A stretch of DNA of 64,000 nucleotides from Pseudomonas wuhanensis (GTDB lineage Bacteria > Pseudomonadota > Gammaproteobacteria > Pseudomonadales > Pseudomonadaceae). A program made the translations under genes and the position numbers. Below, piece by piece: positions 18,242 through 26,480 of this stretch (positions within the stretch are counted from its first letter, which is position 1; every line of letters starts with the position of its first letter). Under the pieces are notes generated by a model. That model saw nothing but the letters and a program-made list of their open reading frames with translations, searched no databases and had not been told where the DNA came from. The DNA lies in assembly GCF_030687395.1 (NCBI RefSeq), contig NZ_CP117430.1, positions 248,001 to 312,000 on the forward strand, read 5' to 3'.

Positions 18242-19183
18242 ATGTCCTCTCGCGAAATCCGCATCGCCACCCGCAAAAGTGCTCTCGCCCTGTGGCAGGC
18301 CGAATATGTCAAGGCTCGTCTGGAACAGGCCCATCCGGGCCTGCTCGTGACGCTGGTACCCATGGTCAGCCGCGGCGACAAGCTGCTCGATTCGCCGCTG
18401 TCGAAAATCGGCGGCAAGGGCCTGTTCGTCAAGGAACTGGAAACCGCGCTGCTGGAAAATGAAGCCGACATCGCCGTGCATTCCATGAAAGACGTGCCGA
18501 TGGACTTCCCCGATGGCCTCGGTCTGTTCTGCATTTGCGAGCGCGAAGACCCGCGCGACGCCTTCGTTTCCAACACCTACGCCAGCCTGGATGAGTTGCC
18601 AAAAGGCAGCATCGTCGGCACCTCCAGCCTGCGTCGTCAGGCGCAGTTGTTGACCCGCCGCCCGGACCTGGAAATCCGCTTCCTGCGCGGTAACGTCAAC
18701 ACCCGTCTGGCCAAGCTCGATGCCGGCGAATACGACGCTATCATCCTCGCCGCGGCGGGTTTGATTCGCCTGGGCTTCGAAGACCGCATCACCTCGGCGA
18801 TCAGTGTCGACGACAGTCTGCCGGCCGGTGGCCAGGGCGCGGTCGGTATCGAGTGCCGTAGCGCCGACACTGAAATTCATGCGCTGCTGGCGCCGCTGCA
18901 TCACCAGGACACGGCCACCCGTGTCACTGCCGAACGTGCCCTCAACAAACATCTGAATGGCGGCTGCCAGGTCCCGATCGCCTGCTACGCCGTGCTTGAA
19001 GGCGAGCAGATCTGGTTGCGTGGTCTGGTCGGCGATCCGAACGGCGGTCTGCTGCTCAGTGCCGAGGCCCGAGCGCCACGCGGCGATGCCGAGGCCTTGG
19101 GCGTACAAGTGGCCGAAGACCTGCTGAGCCAAGGCGCCGCCGACATTCTGAAAGCAGTCTATGGCGAGGCAGGGCACGAGTGA
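18242..19183 (+). CDS. hemC: Hydroxymethylbilane synthase
   Basis: A 313-residue porphobilinogen deaminase that polymerises four porphobilinogens. The dipyrromethane cofactor cysteine is Cys242 in NGGCQVP, and the catalytic Asp84 is in HSMKDVP. Both substrate-binding arginine clusters ([18 protein letters not shown]) are intact. It is the first gene of the hemC-hemD-hemX-hemY cluster; its stop overlaps the hemD start. Confidence 0.97.
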   Translation: MSSREIRIATRKSALALWQAEYVKARLEQAHPGLLVTLVPMVSRGDKLLDSPLSKIGGKGLFVKELETALLENEADIAVHSMKDVPMDFPDGLGLFCICEREDPRDAFVSNTYASLDELPKGSIVGTSSLRRQAQLLTRRPDLEIRFLRGNVNTRLAKLDAGEYDAIILAAAGLIRLGFEDRITSAISVDDSLPAGGQGAVGIECRSADTEIHALLAPLHHQDTATRVTAERALNKHLNGGCQVPIACYAVLEGEQIWLRGLVGDPNGGLLLSAEARAPRGDAEALGVQVAEDLLSQGAADILKAVYGEAGHE

Positions 19184-19947
19184 CTGGCTGGCGCTTGTTG
19201 CTGACGCGCCCTGCGGATGAGTCGGCGGCGCTTGCCGGTGTGCTGGCTGATGCGGGGGTTTTCAGCAGCAGTTTGCCGCTTTTAGATATCGAGCCGATTC
19301 CCGCCTCTGACACAATGCGCGAAGTCATTCAGAACCTGGATAGCTATTGCGCGGTGATCGTGGTCAGCAAGCCGGCCGCCAGAATCGCTGTCGATCTGCT
19401 CACCCAATACCGGCCACAGCCACCGGTTCCGAGATGGTTCAGCGTGGGCGCGGCGACGGCGCAGATCCTCGAGCATAACGGGCTGGATGTAAGTTTCCCG
19501 GTCGACGGTGACGACAGCGAAGCCTTGCTTGAGCTTGCGCCGTTGCGCGAGGCTGTCACTCGACCCGATCCGCGAGTGCTGATCATGCGCGGGGAGGGTG
19601 GGCGCGAGCTGCTGGCTGAGCGTTTACGCGAGCTTGGTGCTAGTGTCGAGTATCTGGAGTTGTATCGACGCGGTTTGCCGCAGTACCCGCCGGCAACGCT
19701 GCCTGACCGGATCAAGGCGGAACGCTTGAACGGGCTGGTGGTCAGCAGTGGACAGGGTTTTGAGCACCTGCACCGATTGGCTGGCGATGCCTGGCCGAGC
19801 ATGGTGCGGTTGCCGTTGTTTGTTCCAAGCCCCAGGGTCGCCGAGCTGGCGCGCGCCGCCGGGGCCCAAACAGTTGTGGATTGTCGTGGCGCCAGTGCCG
19901 CGGCCTTGCTGGCGGCGTTACGGGAACACCCCGTGCCCGTTTTCTAA
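19180..19947 (+). CDS. hemD: Uroporphyrinogen-III synthase
   Basis: A 255-residue HemD that closes hydroxymethylbilane to uroporphyrinogen III. The sequence is typically divergent, but both flavodoxin-like halves are visible: residues 1-40 and 170-255, then the linked middle domain with [15 protein letters not shown] and [21 protein letters not shown]. The start is the GTG at 19180, which overlaps the hemC TGA by four bases, giving tight translational coupling. Confidence 0.93.
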   Translation: MTGWRLLLTRPADESAALAGVLADAGVFSSSLPLLDIEPIPASDTMREVIQNLDSYCAVIVVSKPAARIAVDLLTQYRPQPPVPRWFSVGAATAQILEHNGLDVSFPVDGDDSEALLELAPLREAVTRPDPRVLIMRGEGGRELLAERLRELGASVEYLELYRRGLPQYPPATLPDRIKAERLNGLVVSSGQGFEHLHRLAGDAWPSMVRLPLFVPSPRVAELARAAGAQTVVDCRGASAAALLAALREHPVPVF

Positions 19948-19963
19948 TGCAAAGGATGGATAC

Positions 19964-21118
19964 GTGAGCGAAACAGCCTTGCCTAAAGATGACGTCCGGC
20001 CCGTGCTTGATGCACCGGCTGATGCACCGGTTGAAACTGCGCCACCTGCCGTTGAGCAGCGCCGAGGCAATGGGTTGGCAATCGTTGCGCTGCTGTTGGG
20101 TGCGGCCGGTGTTGCCGTGGGCGGTTGGGGAGTCTGGCAGGTGCGTCACCTGCAAGCCACTAACCAGCAACAGTTGAGTCAGGTTCAGGCGCTGAATGAT
20201 CAGGCCCAGAGCCTGAAGCTCAACGAGCAACGCCTGACGGCTCGCCTCGAGCAAATGCCGGCCGCCGAAGAACTCGACGCGCGCAGTCGCTTGGTCACTC
20301 AACTCCAAGGCGATCAGCAACGCTTGAATCAACGTCTGGAAACCGTCCTCGGCGCGAGCCGCAAGGACTGGCGTCTGGCCGAAGCCGAGCATTTGCTGCG
20401 TCTGGCCAGCCTGCGCCTGTCGGCGTTGCAGGACATCAGCAGCGCCCAGGCCCTGGTGCAAGGCGCCGATGAAATTCTCCGTGAACAGAATGACCCCGGG
20501 GCTTTTGCCGCTCGTGAGCAAGTGGCCAAAACCCTGGTAGCCCTGCGCAGTACCGAACAGCCGGATCGCACCGGGTTGTTCCTGCGCTTGGGGGCGTTGC
20601 GCGATCAAGTGATCAACCTCACCGAGCTGGCACCGGAATACAAGGACCGTGGCGAATCCCTGCTGGGCCTGACTGCCGATGGCGACGGTGCCAGTCGCTG
20701 GGCGCAATGGTGGGATCAGATCTCGCGTTATATCCGCATCGACTTCAACGCCGACAAGAATGTCCGGCCGTTGCTGGCAGGGCAGAGCCTGAGCCAGGTG
20801 CGCCTGGCTCTTAGCCTGGCGCTGGAGCAAGCACAGTGGGCCGCGCTTAATGGCCAAGCCGCGGTTTACACCCAGGCGCTGGCCGAAGCGCGGGACGTGC
20901 TCAAAGGCAACTTCAACCCGGACAACCCTCAGAGCAAAATCATGCTCGAGCAAGTGTCCGAGTTGAGCAAGCAGCCAGTCACGGTGGTCACGCCAGATCT
21001 GACGGGCACGTTGAGTTCGGTTCAGGCCTATCTCGAGCGTCGTAACGTCAATGCCGAGGAATCGGTGAAACCTCTGGCCAAACCTGCCGCGAGCACTATG
21101 CAGGAGGCCACGCCATGA
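19964..21118 (+). CDS. hemX: HemX-type uroporphyrinogen-III C-methyltransferase-like membrane protein
   Basis: A 384-residue inner-membrane protein of the HemX family (historically labelled uroporphyrinogen III methyltransferase, although the catalytic domain is absent). An N-terminal Pro/Ala-rich cytoplasmic part is followed by a single transmembrane segment at about 43-63 (LAIVALLLGAAGVAVGGWGV). Then comes a long coiled coil (about 66-125) and a helical periplasmic domain. No ATG is available in frame; the GTG at 19964, preceded by AAAGGATGG, is taken as the start. Next to hemD and overlapping hemY by 4 bp. Confidence 0.88.
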   Translation: MSETALPKDDVRPVLDAPADAPVETAPPAVEQRRGNGLAIVALLLGAAGVAVGGWGVWQVRHLQATNQQQLSQVQALNDQAQSLKLNEQRLTARLEQMPAAEELDARSRLVTQLQGDQQRLNQRLETVLGASRKDWRLAEAEHLLRLASLRLSALQDISSAQALVQGADEILREQNDPGAFAAREQVAKTLVALRSTEQPDRTGLFLRLGALRDQVINLTELAPEYKDRGESLLGLTADGDGASRWAQWWDQISRYIRIDFNADKNVRPLLAGQSLSQVRLALSLALEQAQWAALNGQAAVYTQALAEARDVLKGNFNPDNPQSKIMLEQVSELSKQPVTVVTPDLTGTLSSVQAYLERRNVNAEESVKPLAKPAASTMQEATP

Positions 21119-22353
21119 AGCGCCTCTATGTGATTGTGTTCGTGGTCATCGCCGCTGCCGCCGCGCTAGGGCTGGCGATTGCCGAGCATTCCGGCTACGT
21201 GCTGATCGCCTACAAAACTTTCCGTTACGAATCGAGCCTGTGGGCAACCCTGGCCCTGGTAGTCGTGCTGTGGCTGGTGTTCTGGGGCATCAAGGTGTTG
21301 ATCGAGCTGGTGACGACTTCCGGTGGAGTGGTCAATCCATGGTCGCGGCGCAATCGCAGTCGGCGGGTGCAAGTAGCGATCGAACATGGTCAGCTGGATT
21401 TGGCCGAGGGCCGTTGGGCCAGTGCACAGCGTCATCTGTATCGCGCAGCGGAAGCCGAGCGCCAACCGCTGCTCTACTACCTCGGTGCTGCCCGCGCCGC
21501 GAACGAACAAGGTCACTACGAGGAAAGCGACAACCTGCTGGAGCGCGCTCTGGAGCGGCAGCCCCAGGCCGAGCTGGCGATTGCCTTGAGTCATGCCCAA
21601 TTGCAGACCGACCGCGGCGACACTGACGGCGCGCTGGTAACCCTGCAAGCCATGCACGAGCGTCATCCACATAACGTCCAGACTCTGCGCCAGTTGCAGC
21701 GCCTGCATCAGCAGCGGGGCGACTGGTCGGCCGTGATTCGCTTGTTGCCGGAGTTACGCAAGGACAAGGTATTGCCACCAGCCGAACTGGCTGAGCTGGA
21801 GCGCCGGGCCTGGGGTGAAAATCTTTCGTTGGCGGCGCACCGGGAAGAGGACGGAACGGTTGGTTTGCAATCGCTCAATCGCGCCTGGCAGCAACTCACC
21901 GCTGCTCAGCGCCAGGAACCGCAACTGGTGCTGGCCTATGCTGATCAGTTACGGCAGCTGGGGGCGCAGGTCGAGGCCGAAGAGGTCCTGCGTACAGCCC
22001 TCAAGCGCAAATACGACAGTCATCTGGCACGCCTGTACGGGCTGGTTCGCGGCAGCGATCCGGCCAGGCAACTGCACATCGCCGAGGGTTGGCTCAAGGA
22101 TCATCCTGCCGACCCCAGCCTGTTGCTGACGTTGGGCCGTTTGTGTCTGCAAAGCAGTCTGTGGGGCAAGGCCAGGGATTATCTGGAGAGCAGCCTGCGT
22201 GTGCAGCGCAACCCTGAAGCCTGCGCCGAACTGGCGCGGTTGCTGGCGCAACTGGGTGACACCGAACGCAGTAATCAGCTGTTCCAGGAGGGCTTGGGTC
22301 TATTGGATGAGCGCTTGCTGGCGGCACCGCTGCCAGTGCCGGCTCACGCTTGA
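21115..22353 (+). CDS. hemY: HemY protein (haem cluster TPR membrane protein)
   Basis: A 412-residue HemY protein: two transmembrane segments at about 5-25 and 42-65, then a basic linker and TPR-like repeats (about 85-400), including QPLLYYLGAARAANEQGHYEESDNLLERAL. It is not a protoporphyrinogen oxidase, despite sharing that gene name with another family. The role in haem metabolism is inferred from conserved linkage to hemCDX. Its ATG overlaps the hemX stop. Confidence 0.92.
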   Translation: MKRLYVIVFVVIAAAAALGLAIAEHSGYVLIAYKTFRYESSLWATLALVVVLWLVFWGIKVLIELVTTSGGVVNPWSRRNRSRRVQVAIEHGQLDLAEGRWASAQRHLYRAAEAERQPLLYYLGAARAANEQGHYEESDNLLERALERQPQAELAIALSHAQLQTDRGDTDGALVTLQAMHERHPHNVQTLRQLQRLHQQRGDWSAVIRLLPELRKDKVLPPAELAELERRAWGENLSLAAHREEDGTVGLQSLNRAWQQLTAAQRQEPQLVLAYADQLRQLGAQVEAEEVLRTALKRKYDSHLARLYGLVRGSDPARQLHIAEGWLKDHPADPSLLLTLGRLCLQSSLWGKARDYLESSLRVQRNPEACAELARLLAQLGDTERSNQLFQEGLGLLDERLLAAPLPVPAHA

Positions 22354-22359
22354 TGCCGA

Positions 22360-22495
22360 CTTGTAGCCGCTGCCGAAGGCTGCGTTCGGCGGCGAAGCCG
22401 TCGTCATAAAGGTTATGCGGTTCCTCTGTTAAACCGCGGTGCCTGTTTTACGACTGCTGCGCAGCCGAACGCAGGCTGCGCCAGCTGCTACAAGG
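22360..22495. repeat. REPIN-like repeat (class 3) in the hemY-dsbB spacer
   Basis: CTTGTAGCCGCTGCCGAAGG at the left and a near-complement ending GCAGCTGC-type GCTACAAG at the right, with inner CGTTCGGC/GCCGAACG. It occupies much of the 343-base spacer 22354-22696; the rest holds the dsbB upstream region, in which I see no clear promoter. Confidence 0.7.
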
Positions 22496-22696
22496 GGCGG
22501 GAATCGCTTCGAATCCGCCACTGTTTCAGCGTTGTAATCCTTCGCCGGCAACGTCCTACAGAGGACTACATCAAATCCTCTCGACCCTGTCGGGAATTCC
22601 CTACACTTCTGGTGAAGTGTCCGTGGTGGTCTGCCTTGAAAGGCTGCCGCGCTTTCCTCTACCGTAACCGCCTGTCTCTACTGTTACGGAAAAGCC

Positions 22697-23248
22697 ATGT
22701 CTTTGGCCTGCTCACGCTCCTTGTTTTTCATGGTTTTCATCGCAGGTGCCCTGGCGTTGGGCGTTTCCTATTACCTGGAATATGCGGTCGGTCTCAAGCC
22801 TTGCGGGTTGTGCCTGTTGCAACGGGTTTGTCTGGCGGTGCTCACGGGTGTCTGCCTGACGGCTTCGGTGCAGGGGCCTGGCCGCTTCGGGTCATTCTTG
22901 TATTGGCTGCTGGGTTTGCTCTGCAGTCTGGCCGGTACCGTCACAGCGTGGCGACAGGTCGTGTTGCAGAGCGACCCGGTGCATCAGCTGTCGGCATGCT
23001 CGCCCAATCTGGCCGATCTGTTCGCCAGTACGCCGTGGGTGTGTGTCGTGCAGCGAATGTTCCAGGGCACCGCCGATTGCGCGGAAATTTCCTGGACGCT
23101 ATTCGACCTGAGCATCCCGGAGTGGAGCCTGCTGTTCTTCGTCGCAATGATGATCCTGGGCGGGTATCAGTTGCTGCGCCTTGTCTGGATCGCGTGTCAG
23201 CGACCGCTCAGCGGCGAGTCGTCGCACCGGGTCTTGGCGGGCGATTAA
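22697..23248 (+). CDS. dsbB: Disulfide bond formation protein DsbB/DsbH
   Basis: A 183-residue inner-membrane oxidase that reoxidises DsbA and passes electrons to quinone. Four transmembrane segments are recognisable (about 9-28, 42-58, 68-86, 140-160). The first redox pair is Cys36/Cys39 (KPCGLC). In the second periplasmic loop there are Cys101, Cys116 and Cys128, of which 101 and 128 probably form the DsbA-reactive pair. The gene precedes algQ, as in P. aeruginosa, where the second DsbB paralogue (DsbH) lies at this place. Confidence 0.9.
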   Translation: MSLACSRSLFFMVFIAGALALGVSYYLEYAVGLKPCGLCLLQRVCLAVLTGVCLTASVQGPGRFGSFLYWLLGLLCSLAGTVTAWRQVVLQSDPVHQLSACSPNLADLFASTPWVCVVQRMFQGTADCAEISWTLFDLSIPEWSLLFFVAMMILGGYQLLRLVWIACQRPLSGESSHRVLAGD

Positions 23249-23279
23249 ACACTTGTATGAACTTTATCTCCTGCGTACC

Positions 23280-23308
23280 TTGAAGCCATAGGCGCGCGGG
23301 CATAATCT
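23280..23308 (+). promoter_or_regulatory. Candidate sigma70 promoter of algQ
   Basis: TTGAAG, a 17-bp spacer, then TAATCT, 120 bp before the algQ ATG. This is the best-spaced sigma70 match in the dsbB-algQ gap. Confidence 0.5.
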
Positions 23309-23428
23309 GGCCCGCACGTGTCATTGGAATTATGTTGCTCGTTGCTGTTCTGCCTGACCAAGACCGGATGTGCCGTGTGTTGGGGGCAGGCGTAGAACGG
23401 CATGACCCATTAGGGAAGAGAGATCGCC

Positions 23429-23899
23429 ATGTTAGATAGTTGTCAGAATGCTCAGGAACGCTGGGGTGGGGTTCATAAGCTCATTGACCGCTGGCTACAA
23501 GAGCGTGAAGAGTTGGTAAAGGCATTCCACGACTTGCGAAATGCCAAACCGGCTTTCGCCGACAAGTCCTTGAACGGTCGGTTTTGCGAGATTCTTGTCG
23601 ATTACGTTTCGGCCTGGCATTTCGAAGTGAGTGAGCATCTGGTCAATGAGGCCAAGGCCTTTGGCGACGATGGCGGCCTTGAACTGGTGAAGCAGATCAA
23701 CCCGCGTATCGATGTGAGCACCGAGATGGCTCTGTCGTTCAATGATCATTGTCACAAAGGTGATTGCAACGATACCGAGCGTTTCGCCGAAGCGCTGGAA
23801 AAACTGGGCAGCCAACTGCGTGAGCGTTTCGAACTGGAAGATTGCCTGATCGAAGTGCTGCACACGGCCCACAAGGAAGAGAGTTCGGTTCAGGCCTGA
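23429..23899 (+). CDS. algQ: Anti-sigma70 factor AlgQ (Rsd)
   Basis: A 156-residue Rsd/AlgQ protein. Rsd binds sigma70 region 4 and lowers its availability in stationary phase; in P. aeruginosa AlgQ also affects alginate and siderophore genes. The all-helical sequence (AQERWGGVHKLIDRWLQEREELVKAF, then the acidic FEVSEHLVNEAKAFGDDGGLEL) fits the family over its whole length. A terminator follows directly. Confidence 0.95.
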   Translation: MLDSCQNAQERWGGVHKLIDRWLQEREELVKAFHDLRNAKPAFADKSLNGRFCEILVDYVSAWHFEVSEHLVNEAKAFGDDGGLELVKQINPRIDVSTEMALSFNDHCHKGDCNDTERFAEALEKLGSQLRERFELEDCLIEVLHTAHKEESSVQA

Positions 23900-23919
23900 A
23901 CCCTTCCCGGCTGGTCACT

Positions 23920-23949
23920 GAAAACGGTGCGCAATGCGCGCCGTTTTCG
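23920..23949 (+). terminator. Intrinsic terminator of algQ
   Basis: GAAAACGGTGCGC and GCGCGCCGTTTTC arms separated by AAT, followed by G-TTT. The symmetry may let it serve both algQ and the convergent FKBP gene. Confidence 0.85.
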
Positions 23950-23959
23950 TTTCCGGCAT

Positions 23960-24625
23960 TCAGCTTGTGGCACCCCGCAATTCGACTTCGAATACCAGCG
24001 GTGTAAACGGCGCGATCAAGTCGCCAGCACCGTCGGCGCCATAGGCTTGCGCCGATGGAATCACCAGGCGCCATTTCGCGCCGACCGGCATGTCTTGCAG
24101 CGCACTGCGCCACCCCGCGATCACGCTATCAAGATTGAACCACTGCGGCTGGTTGTTCTGGTCGAACACTGTGCCGTCAGGCAGGCGTCCGATATACAGC
24201 ACTTGAACCTTGCCGTTCGGGCCGGCCTTGGCGCCGTTGCCCGGCGTCAGCTCCGTCAGCAATATTCCATCCGTCAATTCGCGAACCCCAGGCCTGGCTT
24301 TTTCTTCGGCGAGAAAACGCTGCTCTTTTTCGAGGGCGACTTCGCTTTGCGGGACGACGGGTTGCTCAGCGACCCGGGCTTCGTGCTCGGCAAGAATCTG
24401 TTCGATCCGCTCGTCTTTCAGTGCCAGCGGCTTGCCTTGATAGGCTTGCTGCAAACCTTCGAGCAGTGCCTGAAGTTGCAGATCCGGAACTTCCTGGCGC
24501 AAGCGTTCGCCAAGGCTTGCGCCCAAGCTGTAAGCAAGATCGTGAGCGTCATTTGCGGCGATTTTTTCGGAGGCCTGGGCCACGGAAAAAAACACGCACA
24601 GCGATAAAAAAAGGTAGCGCGACAT
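23960..24625 (-). CDS. FKBP-type peptidyl-prolyl isomerase, periplasmic
   Basis: A 221-residue FklB/Mip-like isomerase. A signal peptide (YLFLSLCVFFSVAQA) is followed by an N-terminal dimerisation domain (about 25-100). The C-terminal FKBP domain (about 120-220) contains VQVLYIGRLPDGTVFDQ, GWRSALQDMPVGAKWRLVIPS and FEVELRG. It should act on proline isomers in the periplasm. I took the ATG at 24623-24625, which has GGAG seven bases upstream; a GTG two codons earlier is possible. Convergent with algQ. Confidence 0.88.
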   Translation of the reverse strand: MSRYLFLSLCVFFSVAQASEKIAANDAHDLAYSLGASLGERLRQEVPDLQLQALLEGLQQAYQGKPLALKDERIEQILAEHEARVAEQPVVPQSEVALEKEQRFLAEEKARPGVRELTDGILLTELTPGNGAKAGPNGKVQVLYIGRLPDGTVFDQNNQPQWFNLDSVIAGWRSALQDMPVGAKWRLVIPSAQAYGADGAGDLIAPFTPLVFEVELRGATS

Positions 24626-24817
24626 GGGCACTCTCCGATCTGAGATGCGCAGGATTATGCCAGTGTGAATGCGCTCGAAGGTAAACTGGTTTTGCGCCAG
24701 CGCAGAACATTTTTACTTCGTTGCAACGTAGCGCTTTCGATACTGTCAAGATGCCCTAGCGGCGGTTGCAGCAGAGGTCTAGTATGAGCCGCATTCACGT
24801 CAGCCAGGAGGTAAACC

Positions 24818-25969
24818 ATGTCGGCCACCAAGAAGCCAGTAAATACTCCGTTGCACTTACTCCAACAACTCTCGGGCAGCCTGCTCGAGCATTTGGAAAA
24901 CGCTTGTTCCCAAGCCTTGGCTGATGCTGAAAAACTGCTCGCCAAACTGGAGAAGCAGCGCGGAAAAGCGCAGGAAAAACTGCACAAATCCCGCACCAAA
25001 TTGCAGGACGCTGCGGCGGCCGGCAAAGCCAAGGCGCAAGCCAAGGCCAAAGGTGCGGTGAAAGAACTTGAGGACTTGCTCGACGCTCTCAAGGATCGTC
25101 AGTCCGATACGCGCAGCTACATCCTGCAACTCAAGCGCGACGCTCAAGAAAGCCTGAAATTGGCCCAGGGTGTCGGTCGTGTCCAAGAGGCTGTCGTCAA
25201 GGCGTTGTCCCTGCGTTCGGCCAAGCCAGCTGCGGCACCTGCGAAGAAAGCCGCTGCCAAACCGGCTGCTGCAAAAGCATCGGCCAAGCCTGCTGCCAAA
25301 GCTCCGGTGAAAACCGTAGCCAAGCCAGCTGCAAAACCTGCGGCGAAAAAACCAGTCGCTGCCAGTGCTGCGAAACCCGCAGCTAAAACGACGGCTGCCA
25401 AACCTGCCGCCAAGCCAGCTGCTGCCAAAACAGCCGCCGCTAAACCAGCTGCAAAAACCACGGCTGCCAAACCCGCCGTGGCAAAAACTGCAGCGGCAAA
25501 ACCAGCGGCTAAATCTGCTGCCAAGCCAGCCGCTAGAACTGCCGCCGCGAAACCTGCTGCCAAACCAGCCGCCAAACCTGTCGCGGCTAAAACCGCTGCA
25601 GTCAAGCCTGCTGCAAAACCCGCTGCGAAACCCGCTGTAAAAGCTGCGGCCAAACCTGCCGCGAAACCGGCTGCCAAAACTGCTGCTGCGAAACCTGCTG
25701 CCGCTGCCAAGCCAGCCACTGCAGCCAAGCCAGCCGCTGCAAAACCAGCAACCAAACCCGCGGCCAAGCCAGCAGCAAAACCGGCCGTGAAAAAGCCGGT
25801 CGCCGCTGCCAAACCGGCTGCTGCGCCAGCGATCAAGCCAGCAACTTCGGCCCCTGCTTCTTCGGCCTCGGCGTCGCCCGCGCCTGCAGCAACCACCTCG
25901 ATCACCACGTCTGCGCCAACGCCAGCCGCGTCGTCGAGCACCAGCACCACCCCAACCAGCGCTTCCTAA
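24818..25969 (+). CDS. algP: AlgP, histone-H1-like Lys/Pro/Ala-rich DNA-binding protein
   Basis: A 383-residue AlgP. Residues about 1-125 form a helical, coiled-coil-rich domain (LLQQLSGSLLEHLENAC, then KLEKQRGKAQEKLHKS). Residues about 130-340 consist almost wholly of KPAA/KTAA/KPAV repeats like the tail of histone H1. A Ser/Thr/Pro/Ala tail ends the protein. AlgP influences alginate and other genes, probably by compacting DNA. The strong ribosome site CAGGAGGT precedes the ATG. Its stop overlaps that of the convergent TIGR02444 gene. Confidence 0.93.
   Translation: MSATKKPVNTPLHLLQQLSGSLLEHLENACSQALADAEKLLAKLEKQRGKAQEKLHKSRTKLQDAAAAGKAKAQAKAKGAVKELEDLLDALKDRQSDTRSYILQLKRDAQESLKLAQGVGRVQEAVVKALSLRSAKPAAAPAKKAAAKPAAAKASAKPAAKAPVKTVAKPAAKPAAKKPVAASAAKPAAKTTAAKPAAKPAAAKTAAAKPAAKTTAAKPAVAKTAAAKPAAKSAAKPAARTAAAKPAAKPAAKPVAAKTAAVKPAAKPAAKPAVKAAAKPAAKPAAKTAAAKPAAAAKPATAAKPAAAKPATKPAAKPAAKPAVKKPVAAAKPAAAPAIKPATSAPASSASASPAPAATTSITTSAPTPAASSSTSTTPTSAS
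25225..25835 (+). repeat. Repetitive KPAA-coding region of algP
   Basis: Roughly 600 bp of imperfect 12-bp units encoding KPAA variants, with variable third codon positions. Such arrays expand and contract by slippage; the imperfect copies here suggest an old array. Confidence 0.85.
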
Positions 25970-26430
25970 GTGCCGGTTACCGCGACGCGCAGCTGATGCA
26001 GCGCGTCGCGGTCCAGGTTGGCGGCGCCTGCCGCCACACCTTCCAGCCAGGCCGAGAGATCGGTCGCCTCATCCTGCGGCCAGCTCTTTGCCGATCGCTC
26101 CAGTCGCAACAACAGCTGTCGCTCGGCTTTCAGTTCCAGGGTTTTGACTTGTTCGCGCAACGTATGCAGTTCGACGTCTTCGGCCGCGCTGGCCTTCCAT
26201 TGCCTACGCAACGCCCGTAGCGGTTGCACGATATCCGCGTCCCAGGGCTCGGCTACATCGCGAAGCTGCTTTATTCGTTGCTCGTTGCAGGCGACACCCC
26301 GCTGTCCCAGCCACAGACCACAGAGCAACAGACACACGTTCACCCCGGCCGACTGCAATTGCAGGCAGGCAGCTTCAACGCCGGGACGGGCGTAAGTGCC
26401 AAGGGAAAAGCTCCACAGGTCAGAGGACAT
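25966..26430 (-). CDS. TIGR02444 family protein
   Basis: A 154-residue protein of the TIGR02444 family. The N-terminus SSDLWSFSLGTYARPGVEAACLQLQSAGVNVCLLLCGLWLGQRG is the conserved core, and the rest is a long helical region (EQRIKQLRDVAEPW, RALRRQW). The function is unknown. The gene is characteristic of this locus in Pseudomonas, between algP and the ABC-F ATPase. Its stop overlaps the algP stop by four bases (convergent). Confidence 0.85.
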   Translation of the reverse strand: MSSDLWSFSLGTYARPGVEAACLQLQSAGVNVCLLLCGLWLGQRGVACNEQRIKQLRDVAEPWDADIVQPLRALRRQWKASAAEDVELHTLREQVKTLELKAERQLLLRLERSAKSWPQDEATDLSAWLEGVAAGAANLDRDALHQLRVAVTGT

Positions 26431-26480
26431 AGTGCTACTCGCGCCAGTTGCGAGCGAAGCTGGTAGACTCCGCCGCCATT

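Noticed and set aside
25144..25950. Minus-strand Ala/Gly-rich frame opposite algP
   Set aside because: It is the complement of the KPAA repeats; low complexity explains the open frame.
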